Translations under genes and position numbers: made by a program
Origin: Myxococcales bacterium
GTDB lineage: Bacteria; Myxococcota_A; Polyangia; Haliangiales; Haliangiaceae
Direction of reading: 5' to 3'
Length of the DNA stretch: 40,635 nt
Assembly: GCA_028287115.1 (NCBI GenBank)
Contig: JAQBQF010000184.1
Location: forward strand, 1-40,635
Notes under the pieces: generated by a model
The model's database searches: none
Told to the model about the DNA's origin: nothing
What the model saw: the letters and a program-made list of their open reading frames with translations, nothing else
Part shown: piece after piece, positions 1 through 8,587 of the stretch
Position numbering within the stretch: the stretch's first letter is position 1
Layout: every line of letters begins with the position of its first letter

Positions 1-1
1 T

Positions 2-235
2 CGTCTGGAGCTCACAGTCGAGGGCAAGACGGTGGTCGCCGAGTTGTTGCCGGGTGGGCCGTTCCAACTGGAATGCCCGAATGGGACCACGTACTCGACG
101 AGCTTCGACACGCTGTTCACGTGCCAGCCGCCGTCGCGTGCGCCGACCGACAGTTTCGACGTGATGTCGAACAGTTTCATGTTCACGCTCTCGTCGGTTT
201 CGACACCGAGCCCGCTCTTCACGTGTACGCAGTAG
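2..235 (+). CDS. 3' end of an unknown protein (partial)
   Basis: An open frame runs in from the left edge and stops at TAG 233-235, giving 77 residues of a C-terminus. It contains the segments RLELTVEGKTVVAELL, CPNGTTY and LFTCQPP, and ends SPLFTCTQ. It has three Cys and a Ser/Thr-rich, beta-like composition, as in secreted or lipoprotein C-termini of this genome type. I do not recognise a family. The 5' part lies outside the window. The next gene has its own promoter-like hexamer at 244-249, so the two are probably not one transcription unit. Confidence 0.55.
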   Translation, partial: RLELTVEGKTVVAELLPGGPFQLECPNGTTYSTSFDTLFTCQPPSRAPTDSFDVMSNSFMFTLSSVSTPSPLFTCTQ

Positions 236-255
236 CGCGGGTGTAAGCTCGACGC

Positions 256-810
256 GTGTCGCTGGGACGCGAGCTGCTGCGATCGCTTGCGGGTACGAAC
301 GTCGTGCCGAGGCTCGTCGTCGAACGACCCGAGCCCGAATGGCGGATCGGCGTGCTCACGGTCGTGGTCGGAAAACAGCGTGCGCGGCTGCGCTATGCAC
401 GCGAGCCCGTGGGCTCTGTACGTCCCAACGCGCGCGAGATCGCGATCGCGTGGCGGCGGGTTGTCGACAAGCTACAGGCACGCTCGCTGTCTCCCGACGA
501 GCTGTTGCCGAGGCTGGGCGCGGCGTACGCGACCGTGCTCGCGAAGCACGCGAAGCGCTCGGCGGATCGCGCACCGCTGGTCGAGATCCGCGCGGAGCTC
601 GCGGGTTACACGCGTGCGCAGTTCGCCTGGGATCTGGCGCGATTGCGTCGCGAGCGGCGGCTCGTGATCGAGGGGCGACGCGTCGATCTCGGAATCGCGA
701 CCGGTCATGCGGCGATGCGCAAGTCACGCGTCGTGTGGATCGAAGATGATCGCGGTGGCGGTGCGTTCTACGAATCGTTGCGATTGATCGAGCACAAGGA
801 GCGCCCATGA
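256..810 (+). CDS. Unknown protein, partner of the BrxD-like ATPase
   Basis: This is a basic, Arg-rich 184-residue protein of unrecognised family. Residues about 110-145 (LVEIRAELAGYTRAQFAWDL followed by a basic segment and RLVIEGRRVDL) read like a winged-helix unit, with helix, recognition-like helix and a beta wing. That fold is inferred from pattern only. The start is GTG 256. TAAGCT at 244-249 lies 6 nt upstream and there is no Shine-Dalgarno, which suggests a leaderless mRNA. The stop overlaps the start of the P-loop ATPase gene by 4 nt (ATGA, 807-810), so the two are translationally coupled and probably form one complex. DNA binding is plausible but unproven. Confidence 0.7.
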   Translation: MSLGRELLRSLAGTNVVPRLVVERPEPEWRIGVLTVVVGKQRARLRYAREPVGSVRPNAREIAIAWRRVVDKLQARSLSPDELLPRLGAAYATVLAKHAKRSADRAPLVEIRAELAGYTRAQFAWDLARLRRERRLVIEGRRVDLGIATGHAAMRKSRVVWIEDDRGGGAFYESLRLIEHKERP

Positions 811-2162
811 CGAAACCGACCCCTCCGAGACCTCCCGAAGAGCTGACCAAGCCCCAAGCGCGACGGATCCTGTCGCAGATGGGCGAGAACGGGAAACCAC
901 CCGAGCTCGGGATCTCGCACGTCAACGTCGGGAACGAGTCGTATCTGAAGACGATCGATGCCACGTACATCCAGGACCTCGTACGCAGTGGCGAGGGTTC
1001 GAGCTTCAAGCTCATCCAGGGAACGTACGGTGCCGGCAAGACGCACTTCTTGTACTGCGTGCGCGATCTCGCGTGGCGCCGCGAGCTGTTGACCGCGTTC
1101 GTGACGATCTCGCCGAAAGAGTTCCCGTTCAATCGGCCGCTCGCGATCTATCGCGCGGTCGCACAGAGACTCGAGCTGCCGCGCGGCGCCGATGGCGAGG
1201 AGACCCGCGGGATCGATGACGTGATTCGCAGACGGGTCGAAGACCGCGTCGCAGTCGATGGGAAAGAGGAGACGCGCAAGTGGATCGACACCGCGCTCGG
1301 GCGCGCGCCGATCTCGCGGCATTCGTTTCGCGATGCTGCCGTGGGGGTCGCGCGAGCGGTGCTCGACGGTGACGAACCGACGGCGCGCCGGCTCGGAGCG
1401 TGGCTGCGCGGCGAAGACATCTCGCTGACCGAGGTCAAGGCGAACAACATCTACGAATTGCCGTCCAACGAGAACGGGTTCGGGATGTTTCGCTCGCTCG
1501 CTCAGCTCGTCCACCGACTCGGTTACGAAGGCATCGCGCTCTTGCTCGACGAGGCGGAGCGGCAGGTCACCGCCGAGGCGAAGCCGACCAAGGCGATGGC
1601 GGAGACGATGGATCATCTGCGCGAGCTGATCGATCTGTGCGGAAAATCGGAGCTGCCGCGGACGCTGATTCTCTACGCGGTGACACCTTCGTTCACCGAG
1701 CACGTGCTGCCGATGTACCCGGCGCTCCAGCAGCGCCTCGGCGCGCCGGTGCAGTTCTTGAGCGCGAGTAATCCGAAAGCGCCGGTGATCGATCTCGAGG
1801 CACTCGACCTCGAGCCACGCAAGCTGCTCGTCGAAGTTGGCAAGCGCCTGCTGCGCGTCTCGAAGCGCGCCTACGACTGGACCCCCGACGACAAGATCGT
1901 GCAGAGCAATCTCGAGCAGCTCGCGGCGACCGTCACCGAAGAGCAGCTCGAGGTCGGTCATCGCCGGCAATTCGTGAAGCTCTCGATCCGCATGCTCGAT
2001 CAGCTGCGGCTCGGCACGGTCCGGTCGCTCACCGACGAGGACATCCAAGAGCTCGTGCACGACGAGCAAGCGCTCCTCCTCGAGCACGTCGAGGACGACG
2101 AGCCCGTCGAGACGTTCCTCGGCCTGCCGATCCCGAAGAAGAAGAAGCCGCCAAAGAAGTAG
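807..2162 (+). CDS. BrxD/DUF2791-type P-loop ATPase
   Basis: This is a 451-residue cytoplasmic ATPase. Walker A is GTYGAGKT (residues 72-79) and Walker B is LLLDEAE (245-251). The context TYIQDLVRSGEGSSFKLI before Walker A and the FVTISPKEFPF segment after it are typical of the 'BREX system P-loop protein' (DUF2791) family. BrxD is known from type 2 BREX phage-defence loci, but relatives also occur outside BREX, as here. The C-terminus is a Lys-rich tail (PKKKKPPKK). It is coupled to the upstream 184-residue gene by a 4-nt overlap. No brxA, brxB, pglX, pglZ, brxL or helicase gene is present in the window, so a defence role is only a hypothesis. The ATPase fold is clear and the substrate is unknown. 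Confidence 0.85.
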   Translation: MTKPTPPRPPEELTKPQARRILSQMGENGKPPELGISHVNVGNESYLKTIDATYIQDLVRSGEGSSFKLIQGTYGAGKTHFLYCVRDLAWRRELLTAFVTISPKEFPFNRPLAIYRAVAQRLELPRGADGEETRGIDDVIRRRVEDRVAVDGKEETRKWIDTALGRAPISRHSFRDAAVGVARAVLDGDEPTARRLGAWLRGEDISLTEVKANNIYELPSNENGFGMFRSLAQLVHRLGYEGIALLLDEAERQVTAEAKPTKAMAETMDHLRELIDLCGKSELPRTLILYAVTPSFTEHVLPMYPALQQRLGAPVQFLSASNPKAPVIDLEALDLEPRKLLVEVGKRLLRVSKRAYDWTPDDKIVQSNLEQLAATVTEEQLEVGHRRQFVKLSIRMLDQLRLGTVRSLTDEDIQELVHDEQALLLEHVEDDEPVETFLGLPIPKKKKPPKK

Positions 2163-2218
2163 ACGCAAGCGCTCACACAGTGCGTGGCCATGAAGATCGC
2201 CGCTCGAGAGATCGGAAA

Positions 2219-2367
2219 ACCGCCAAGGCGCTGAGGCGCCAAGATCGGACAGAGTGATCGATGTTGATCCGTGCCCATCCGACCGCGAAGCGAGCCGGCA
2301 CCGATAACGATGGGTCGAACCGAAACCCATCCTCCCTCCGACCTCGGCGCCTCGGCGCCTTGGCGGT
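2219..2367. repeat. 22-bp inverted repeat, CCGCCAAGGCGC family
   Basis: The arm at 2219-2240 (core CCGCCAAGGCGC then GAGGCGCC) is the reverse complement of 2346-2367 with a single mismatch, with 105 bp between them. Each arm is itself built from alternating GGCGCC/CAAGG units. A smaller hairpin (GATGGGT 2309-2315 with ACCCATC 2325-2331) lies inside. The element fills the 222-bp gap between two convergent genes and contains no credible ORF. Similar 'GCCAAGGCGCC' repeats are scattered between genes in many bacteria. Here it could serve as a bidirectional terminator or a miniature repeat. Confidence 0.6.
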
Positions 2368-2384
2368 AGATCTGGGATCGAGCG

Positions 2385-2855
2385 TCACTCGATCGCGATG
2401 ATCACGAGCGTGCGCGTTCGTCCGGGCAGCCGGACTTCGACGTCGTCATCGACGCGCTTGCCGAGGAGCGCGTGGCCGAGCGGCGAGGCCGGCGTCACGA
2501 CCTGCACGGAGCTCGCGAGCACGCTGCCGCCGCCGTGCGGCGCGATGAACAGCCGGAGGCGCTGATCGTCCTCCTCGGCGGTGACGAACGCGCTCATCGC
2601 GATCGGATCCTGCGGTCCGAACGTGCGTAACGCGAGCGCGCTGACGTCGGCGAGCCCGGCCTCCAGCTCGGCGACGCGTTGCGCCTGACCGCGCGCGAGA
2701 TACGACTGCTCGAGACCGCGGGTGTCCTTGTTGTTCTCGGGCTTGGCCTCCGCGTGGGTCGCGCCCTCGAGCGCCGCGGCGTGAGCGCGTCGTGCGGTCT
2801 CGAGCGCGGCCGCGAGCAACGCGACGAGCTCGGCTTTGAGCGCGGCCTTGGTCAC
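2385..2855 (-). CDS. GreA/GreB-like transcription factor, paralogue 1
   Basis: This 156-residue protein has an N-terminal helical hairpin (residues about 1-70, with the acidic tip AKPENNKDTR) and a C-terminal FKBP-like domain ending in VTPASPLGHALLGKRVDDD. That is the signature of GreA/GreB-type factors, which enter the RNA polymerase secondary channel. I chose GTG 2855 because it gives MTKAALKAELV, which aligns end to end with MNKQDLVAQLV of the second paralogue at 17376-17870, and because TACGAT (2868 to 2863) lies 7 nt upstream. ATG 2864, three codons earlier, is the alternative. It diverges from the lipoprotein gene at 2908. Whether it stimulates RNA cleavage or acts as a Gre antagonist cannot be told. 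Confidence 0.8.
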   Translation of the reverse strand: MTKAALKAELVALLAAALETARRAHAAALEGATHAEAKPENNKDTRGLEQSYLARGQAQRVAELEAGLADVSALALRTFGPQDPIAMSAFVTAEEDDQRLRLFIAPHGGGSVLASSVQVVTPASPLGHALLGKRVDDDVEVRLPGRTRTLVIIAIE

Positions 2856-2907
2856 TGTAACCATCGTAACGTCTCGCCCATCCGCAAGTGACGTAGGATA
2901 GCGGCAG

Positions 2908-4026
2908 ATGAAGCGGTTTCTGACGCTCGCGCTCGTCGCGGGATGTTCCTCGTCGAACGGATCGTCGGATGTCGTCGGCCCGTTCACCGGCACGCCGCAT
3001 CGCTACGTCGTCGACCGCATCACGTTGTTGCAGTCGGACGTCCAGACCGAGCTCGGCGACGATCTCGATGGCAACGGCACGATCGACAACCAGCTCGGCA
3101 CGATCATCAGCGCGCTCGCGATGACCCACGATACCTCGACGCACGCCGCCGACATGATCGCGGCCGGCTCGCTCGCATCCTCGGTGGAGGTCGACGCGAA
3201 CAGCCTCGGCAACGACGACCTCGTCGGCGTTCGCTTCTTCGGAGCGGACACCGACGCCGCGACCGCGGTCGGTGGCCGCATTCACGCCGGCACGTTTGTC
3301 TCGAACCGCACGCGCGAGACCCAGGCTCCCGGCGCCGCCACGGTCCGGCTGCCGATCTTCGCCGATGCCGATCCGTTGCCGCTGAGCCTCGAAGGCGTCG
3401 AGATCGACTTCGGCTCCGATGGTACCGGCGGCCTCGACGCGATCATCCGCGGTGGCATCCCGGTCGCCGACGCGCAGGCGATGGCGTATGCCGGCATCGC
3501 GCAGATGATGAAGACGAACCCCGCGGCGCACCTGCCGTTCGCGCGGATCCTCGATGCCGATCACGATGGCACGATCACGACGACCGAGCTCCAAGACAAC
3601 ACGCTCGTCACCGCCTTCATTCGCACGGATCTGCACGCGACGATGCGCGTGTCGGTCGGGTTCTTCGTGCACCTGTCGCCGTGCGCGAGCGGACGCTGCA
3701 CGACCACGCCTCCCGCCGACGCCTGCCACGATCGCCTGCGCGATGGCAACGAGACCGACGTCGACTGCGGTGGCTCGTGCTTGCCCTGCGCTGCCGGCGT
3801 GACGTGCAATGTTCCGGCAGATTGTCAAACCGGCGGCTGCGACAGCGGCCATTGCCGCGTCCCAACATGCACCGACGGACTGCGCGACGGCTTCGAGAGC
3901 GACGTCGACTGCGGCGATGTCGGCTGCGCGCCCTGCGCGATCGGAAAGGTCTGCGCGGCGGGCAACGACTGCACGAGCAAAAACTGCATGCAGGGCATCG
4001 GCACGACCGGCGTCTGCGGCAGCTAG
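2908..4026 (+). CDS. Cys-rich lipoprotein with EF-hand-like motifs
   Basis: This is a 372-residue predicted outer-membrane or periplasmic lipoprotein. The signal peptide MKRFLTLALVAGC has a lipobox ending at Cys13. Two Ca-loop-like stretches are visible (DDLDGNGTID and DADHDGTITTTEL), resembling EF-hands. The C-terminus (residues about 274-372) has two copies of the myxobacterial pattern C-x-D-x-LRDG-x-E-x-DVDCG followed by PCA-x-G and spaced cysteines, probably disulfide-bonded. TAGGAT (2894-2899) is 8 nt before the ATG with no Shine-Dalgarno. Its stop overlaps the convergent kinase stop by 4 nt (4023-4026). The function is unknown. Confidence 0.8.
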   Translation: MKRFLTLALVAGCSSSNGSSDVVGPFTGTPHRYVVDRITLLQSDVQTELGDDLDGNGTIDNQLGTIISALAMTHDTSTHAADMIAAGSLASSVEVDANSLGNDDLVGVRFFGADTDAATAVGGRIHAGTFVSNRTRETQAPGAATVRLPIFADADPLPLSLEGVEIDFGSDGTGGLDAIIRGGIPVADAQAMAYAGIAQMMKTNPAAHLPFARILDADHDGTITTTELQDNTLVTAFIRTDLHATMRVSVGFFVHLSPCASGRCTTTPPADACHDRLRDGNETDVDCGGSCLPCAAGVTCNVPADCQTGGCDSGHCRVPTCTDGLRDGFESDVDCGDVGCAPCAIGKVCAAGNDCTSKNCMQGIGTTGVCGS

Positions 4027-5024
4027 GGCGGCGGATCCGGCAGCGAGATCAACGCGAGCGCTCTACCGACATTCATCTTGCCGAGGGCGATCGCGGCCGA
4101 CGGCGGATCTCGATCGACGAGCTCGAGCACCTCGAGTGCCTCGTCTGCGGACGCGAACCGCGCCGCGATCCGGCGGGCCATCAGCTTGCGCGCGTAGAGC
4201 TCGAGCAGCGGATCGACAAACACGCCGGGGGCGCGCTCCGCGACCGGCGGCGGATCATCGTTGATGTTGGCGAGCGCGATCTCGAGCGAGGTACCGGAGA
4301 ACGGTGGCTCGCCGGATAACATCTCGTACATGATGACGCCGAGCGCGAACAGATCGACGCGGTGATCGATCTCGTCGCCCTTCGCCTGTTCGGGCGCCAT
4401 GTACATCGGAGTTCCGATGATCACGCCTTCGCCGGTGAGCCGCTCTCCCCCTTCGGGGCCGCGCAGCACGGCGATGCCGAAGTCGACGATCCGCGGAACC
4501 TCTCGCCCATCGGTGCTCGAGTCGACGATCACGTTATCCGGTTTGAGATCGCGATGGATGAGTCCGGCGGCGTGCGCGTGAGCGAGCCCGTGCAGCAGCG
4601 ACTTGACGAGCCGGATGATGCGATCGCGCTCGAGCGGTCCGGTCATGATGTCGTGCAGGCTCGGCCCTGACGCGAGCTCGAGGATCATCAGCTGGGTGCG
4701 ATCGGCGGTCTCGCCGACGTCGAGCACGCCGACGACGTTCTCGTGTGCGAGGCGCGCGGCGGCCGTCGCTTCCCGGCGAAATCGCGCGAGCATCGTCGGA
4801 TCATGAAGAAGGTGATCGTGCAGCACCTTGATCGCGACCTGGCGCCGCGTCTTGACGTCCTCGCCTCGGTAGACCGCACCCATCGCACCGGCGCCGAGCT
4901 TGCGGACCACGAGGTACCGGTCGAGCACGAGCTTTCCGACGAGCTCGGGAACCGGCTTCGGCTTGACGTCGACGATGCCGAGCCTGGTCTGCGGATCTCG
5001 TGGTCGCTTGCGATCGCCCGACAT
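4023..5024 (-). CDS. Hanks-type Ser/Thr protein kinase, soluble
   Basis: This is a 333-residue kinase. It has a Gly loop LGAGAMG (43-49), VAIK Lys66, catalytic HRDLKPDN (157-164), DFG (181-183) and GTPMYMAPEQ of the activation/P+1 segment. All key residues are present, so it should be active. The domain fills residues about 37-305. There is no transmembrane helix or sensor domain, so it is cytosolic. ATG 5024 is separated by one base from the TAG of the upstream TPR gene, so the two are cotranscribed and the TPR protein may be partner, scaffold or substrate. The product is assigned by motif; specificity is unknown. Confidence 0.93.
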   Translation of the reverse strand: MSGDRKRPRDPQTRLGIVDVKPKPVPELVGKLVLDRYLVVRKLGAGAMGAVYRGEDVKTRRQVAIKVLHDHLLHDPTMLARFRREATAAARLAHENVVGVLDVGETADRTQLMILELASGPSLHDIMTGPLERDRIIRLVKSLLHGLAHAHAAGLIHRDLKPDNVIVDSSTDGREVPRIVDFGIAVLRGPEGGERLTGEGVIIGTPMYMAPEQAKGDEIDHRVDLFALGVIMYEMLSGEPPFSGTSLEIALANINDDPPPVAERAPGVFVDPLLELYARKLMARRIAARFASADEALEVLELVDRDPPSAAIALGKMNVGRALALISLPDPPP

Positions 5025-5025
5025 A

Positions 5026-8000
5026 CTACTTGCGCGACCGCAGCTTGCGCCGCGCTGCGAGATACCGCGGTGCCGCGGCGAGCCGCACGAGGTGACGCGC
5101 GCGCTCGGGTCCGCCGCTGAGATCGATCGCGGCGCTGATGTCTCCACACGCGAGGAGCCCGGCGCGATCCGCGGCGCGCTCGCAAGCCGCGAGGTAGCCG
5201 TCGGTGTCGAACGGCTGCGGATGACTCGCGAGCCACTCGGTGATCCGGCGACGCAACTGGAGTGGCAGGACCGATCGCAGGCGGTCCGCTTGAGCCGCGG
5301 CCGCGGGGGAGATCCTGTCGACGGCCGTACCGAACGCGTGGCGCACGCCGGTGACGAGATGCGCGAACGTCTCGCGGTCGGTGCCCGCCGCGAAGATCCG
5401 GCGTGGGCGCGCGAGCTCGACGACCCGCCCGAGCCTGAACCGGAGCTCGGCGTCGCTCTCGAGCGAGGCGTCGCTGCGCGATCGCGCGCGGACCTGCGCG
5501 AGCCGCCGGTTGACCACGACGACCGGTGGCGCCGCGAACAGCACCATCACCTCCGGTTCGCCGCCGCCGGCTCTCGCGTAGAGCAGGGTCTGCGGCCCAC
5601 CGAGCGCATTCGCGATCTGTGGATAGATCGCGGCGGTCGCCGAGTCACTCGACGGCGACAACCGGCTGGCATCGCCGAGATCGGCGTTGAACAGCGCATT
5701 CTTGACGTCGGGACACACCAGCGAGACCGCCTCGCCGAGCAGATCGAACAGCTCGCCGAGTGGCGCGTCAGCATCGTCGTCGACGAGCGCACGCCGCTCG
5801 GCGTCGTCGAGCGGTGCCGCGTACGCCTCGTCAGACGCCATCTCGCGCGGCGCGTTGCTCGTCAGAAAATTCTCGTCGCTCGCGGAGATCGGCGCACCGA
5901 GCGTCCGCGCGAGCTCGAACGCGGCGCGCGCATCTTCGACGTTGTTGGCCGCGGCGAGCTGCCGGGCCCACGCGACGACATCCGCTGGATCTTGATCGGC
6001 CTCGACGAGCGCGACCAGCGACGTGATCGCGGAGCGGCCACTCGACGCCGCGAGATCGACAAGACCGCGCCGCGCGCCGAGCGCACCGTCCGATTCCGGA
6101 TCGGCGCTCACGGCACGTTGATACGCGGTCAACGCCGCGCGTTTGTCGCCGCGAGCACGTTCGGCATCGCCGAGCCTGCGCCACAGATCGGCGCGCCGTG
6201 GATCGCGCGCCTGCGGCCGCCGATCTGCATCCCACGCCGACAGCGCGCGCCCGAGCCAGGCCGCCGCCTTCTCGAAGTCGCAGGCAGCGAGCGCGATCGC
6301 ACTGGCGCACGACACGGCGTCGACATCGAGCGGGTAGGCGATCATCAGCCGCTTCGCCGCGTCGCGTGCGCGCGCGTGATCTCCGCCGGCCGCGAACGTA
6401 TCTGCCGCTTCTTCGGTCAGCTCCTTGAGCGTGCGCGGATCCTTGGACAGCGCAGCGAGCCTCTCGCAGGTGTCACCGCGCGAGACGCCCGCGCCACGCC
6501 GCCGCTGCACGGCGAGCAGCTTCCCGAGGACCGCCGCACTTCCGGCATCGGCGACCTCCGACCAGTAACGCTCGGCGCGTGCTTCATCCGCGAGCACGTC
6601 GATCGCGAGATCGCCGAGTGCATCGTAGAGGCGCAGTCGATCGCTCGGGTCGGTCGTCGAGCTCGCTTCGGCCTCGAGACATTCTGCGCCCCGGATCATG
6701 TCGCCGCTCTCGATCGCCGCCTCCGCGAGCGCATGCCAGGCGCGCGTGCATTTCGGATCGATCTCGACCGCGCGCTGGTACCGCTTCGGCGCACTTGCCG
6801 GGCGCAGGGCGCGAATGTCTGCGAGTGCCGCGTGCACGAGGCCGGTCGCCACCGCCGCCGCGTGACGCGAAGCGTGCGGATGCTCGGCGAGCGATCCGAG
6901 GTGGAGCGCGGCTTCTCGCCACAGCCGGCGAGCAAAGCAGCTCTCGCCGAGCGCGAGCGTGATGGTGAGGCTCTTGCGATCGAGGTGATGAGCCTCGTGT
7001 AGCAATTGATGCGCCTCGTCCGCTTCGCCAAGGGCGGCCATCGCGAGCGCGTAGCGATGAACGAGCCGCGCGATCTGGTCCGGCGGCAGATCTTCCGGCG
7101 CGTCCGAGAGCGTGTCGCGAAGATGTTCGACGGCGGCATCGAGTCGCCCGGTCGCAGCGAGCAGATCGACAAAGGCCAGGTTCGCGTCGATGTGATGCGG
7201 ATGCGATCCGAGGATCGAGCGGAGTCGCCGTTCCGCGCCGACCGCGTCACCGGAGCTCACTTCCGATGCAGCGCGTTCCACGACCAGCGCGGTCCGCGCA
7301 TTCTCGAGATCGTCGCGGAGCTGATCATCTTCCGGTGCGAGGTCGATCGCGCGCTCGAATGTCTGCACGGCTGCGCGATAGTCACGAGCTTCTGCGAATC
7401 GCCGTGCGGCGTCGATCACCGGCTTGGATCGATCCGCATCTTCAGGAAGCGCGGCGGCATAGCGCAACAACGCCGCGGCATGCGCGCGGGGATCCGGATC
7501 CTGGGCGGTGTGTTGTACGAGCTTCTCGAGCGCGGGTAGAAACTCCGGCATCGTCGCGAGCAGCCGGTCGAGCACCGCACCCGCCGCGACGCGATCTTGA
7601 CAGCTGTCATCGAGCACCCCGACGAGGCGCATCTGCAGGCCCGCGAGATCCGCCGGCGGTGCGCCGTCGCTGGTGGCCTCGGCGATCCGCTTTTCGAGGA
7701 TGTCGGCGGCATCGCGGCCCCGGCCCTCGCGCGCGAGCACGGCCGCGTAGTCGACCAGGCCGCTGACATCTTCCGGCGCATGGCGAGCCGCATTCGCGAC
7801 GAGATCCGCGGCGGCATGCGAGTCGCCCGCTTTCTCGAGAGCGCGTGCTTGTGCGCGGAGGTGCACTGCCTTCTCGATACCGCTCGGCGTGCGCGAGGCG
7901 AGCACACCGCGAAGCTCCGCGAGCTCGCGCCACCTACCGAGCTCGGTGAGCAGCTCGTCGAGGGCACGCCACGCGTCGGTGTCGCTCGGCCATCGCTTCA

Positions 8001-8523
8001 CGATCGTGCGATACGCCGACGCGGCCTGATCGAGCCGCTGATTGTCGCGATAGATCTTGCCCGCGGCTCGTAGTGCGGCGCGAGCTCGATCGTCGCGCGC
8101 GAGCGCGGCAACTCGCTCGAAGGCCTGGGCGGCCTTGGCCCAGGCTCCTTCTCGCCGATACAGCCATGCGATTCGATCGTGATGCTCGACATCGTCTGGA
8201 TCGCGCTCGATCACCTCTTCCATCGCGACGATCATCTCGAGCGGCTGATCGAGGTTCTCGTAGACATCGGCGAGCTCTTCGTAGAATGCAGCGCCGAGCT
8301 CGGGACGGTCTGCCGCGGCGCGCGCTTCATCCGCGAGCAGCAGCGCGAGCTGCTCCCACATGCCTTGCTCGGCTGCGAGGGCGCGCAGGCGCCTCCGCGC
8401 CTCCGGATCGCGCGGCGCATTGCGCACATCGACGATCGCTGCACGCAAAGCCTGCAGGGGGTCGAGCTCGATGGCCGGACGGGAGATCCGCTGCCACCGT
8501 CTCGTGCGTTCCTCCTCGGCCAT
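5026..8523 (-). CDS. Large TPR-repeat protein, operon with a kinase
   Basis: This 1165-residue Ala/Arg-rich soluble protein has TPR-type 34-residue helical repeats through residues about 30-850. Examples are AAQAFERVAAL, QAASAYRTIV and AVQTFERAIDLAPEDDQ. The C-terminal 250 residues (MVLFAAPPVVVVNRRL, LRFRLGRVVELARPRRIFAAG, AGLLACGDISAAIDL) match a domain I know only as recurrent in myxobacterial TPR proteins. It looks like a degenerate protease fold without HExxH. There is no signal peptide. ATG 8523 fits TATTCT 9 nt upstream (8538 to 8533). It lies 1 nt before the kinase gene and diverges from msrA with 64 bp between. Its role is probably scaffolding. Confidence 0.85.
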   Translation of the reverse strand: MAEEERTRRWQRISRPAIELDPLQALRAAIVDVRNAPRDPEARRRLRALAAEQGMWEQLALLLADEARAAADRPELGAAFYEELADVYENLDQPLEMIVAMEEVIERDPDDVEHHDRIAWLYRREGAWAKAAQAFERVAALARDDRARAALRAAGKIYRDNQRLDQAASAYRTIVKRWPSDTDAWRALDELLTELGRWRELAELRGVLASRTPSGIEKAVHLRAQARALEKAGDSHAAADLVANAARHAPEDVSGLVDYAAVLAREGRGRDAADILEKRIAEATSDGAPPADLAGLQMRLVGVLDDSCQDRVAAGAVLDRLLATMPEFLPALEKLVQHTAQDPDPRAHAAALLRYAAALPEDADRSKPVIDAARRFAEARDYRAAVQTFERAIDLAPEDDQLRDDLENARTALVVERAASEVSSGDAVGAERRLRSILGSHPHHIDANLAFVDLLAATGRLDAAVEHLRDTLSDAPEDLPPDQIARLVHRYALAMAALGEADEAHQLLHEAHHLDRKSLTITLALGESCFARRLWREAALHLGSLAEHPHASRHAAAVATGLVHAALADIRALRPASAPKRYQRAVEIDPKCTRAWHALAEAAIESGDMIRGAECLEAEASSTTDPSDRLRLYDALGDLAIDVLADEARAERYWSEVADAGSAAVLGKLLAVQRRRGAGVSRGDTCERLAALSKDPRTLKELTEEAADTFAAGGDHARARDAAKRLMIAYPLDVDAVSCASAIALAACDFEKAAAWLGRALSAWDADRRPQARDPRRADLWRRLGDAERARGDKRAALTAYQRAVSADPESDGALGARRGLVDLAASSGRSAITSLVALVEADQDPADVVAWARQLAAANNVEDARAAFELARTLGAPISASDENFLTSNAPREMASDEAYAAPLDDAERRALVDDDADAPLGELFDLLGEAVSLVCPDVKNALFNADLGDASRLSPSSDSATAAIYPQIANALGGPQTLLYARAGGGEPEVMVLFAAPPVVVVNRRLAQVRARSRSDASLESDAELRFRLGRVVELARPRRIFAAGTDRETFAHLVTGVRHAFGTAVDRISPAAAAQADRLRSVLPLQLRRRITEWLASHPQPFDTDGYLAACERAADRAGLLACGDISAAIDLSGGPERARHLVRLAAAPRYLAARRKLRSRK

Positions 8524-8587
8524 CGCGCTCGCAGAATACGCGATCTTCGCGGTCGACGTTGCGGTAACTGCTACGCTCGGCAGGCGT

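Noticed and set aside
807..2162. A full BREX phage-defence island.
   Set aside because: Only the BrxD-like ATPase is present; no other brx/pgl genes are visible to 40.6 kb.
768..2330. 520-codon minus-strand frame opposite the BrxD-like ATPase.
   Set aside because: No motif, and composition typical of an antisense shadow. The plus-strand frame has intact Walker motifs.
4900..7002. 700-codon plus-strand frame opposite the TPR gene.
   Set aside because: Arg-rich, low-complexity translation with no domains; an antisense shadow caused by high GC at third positions.
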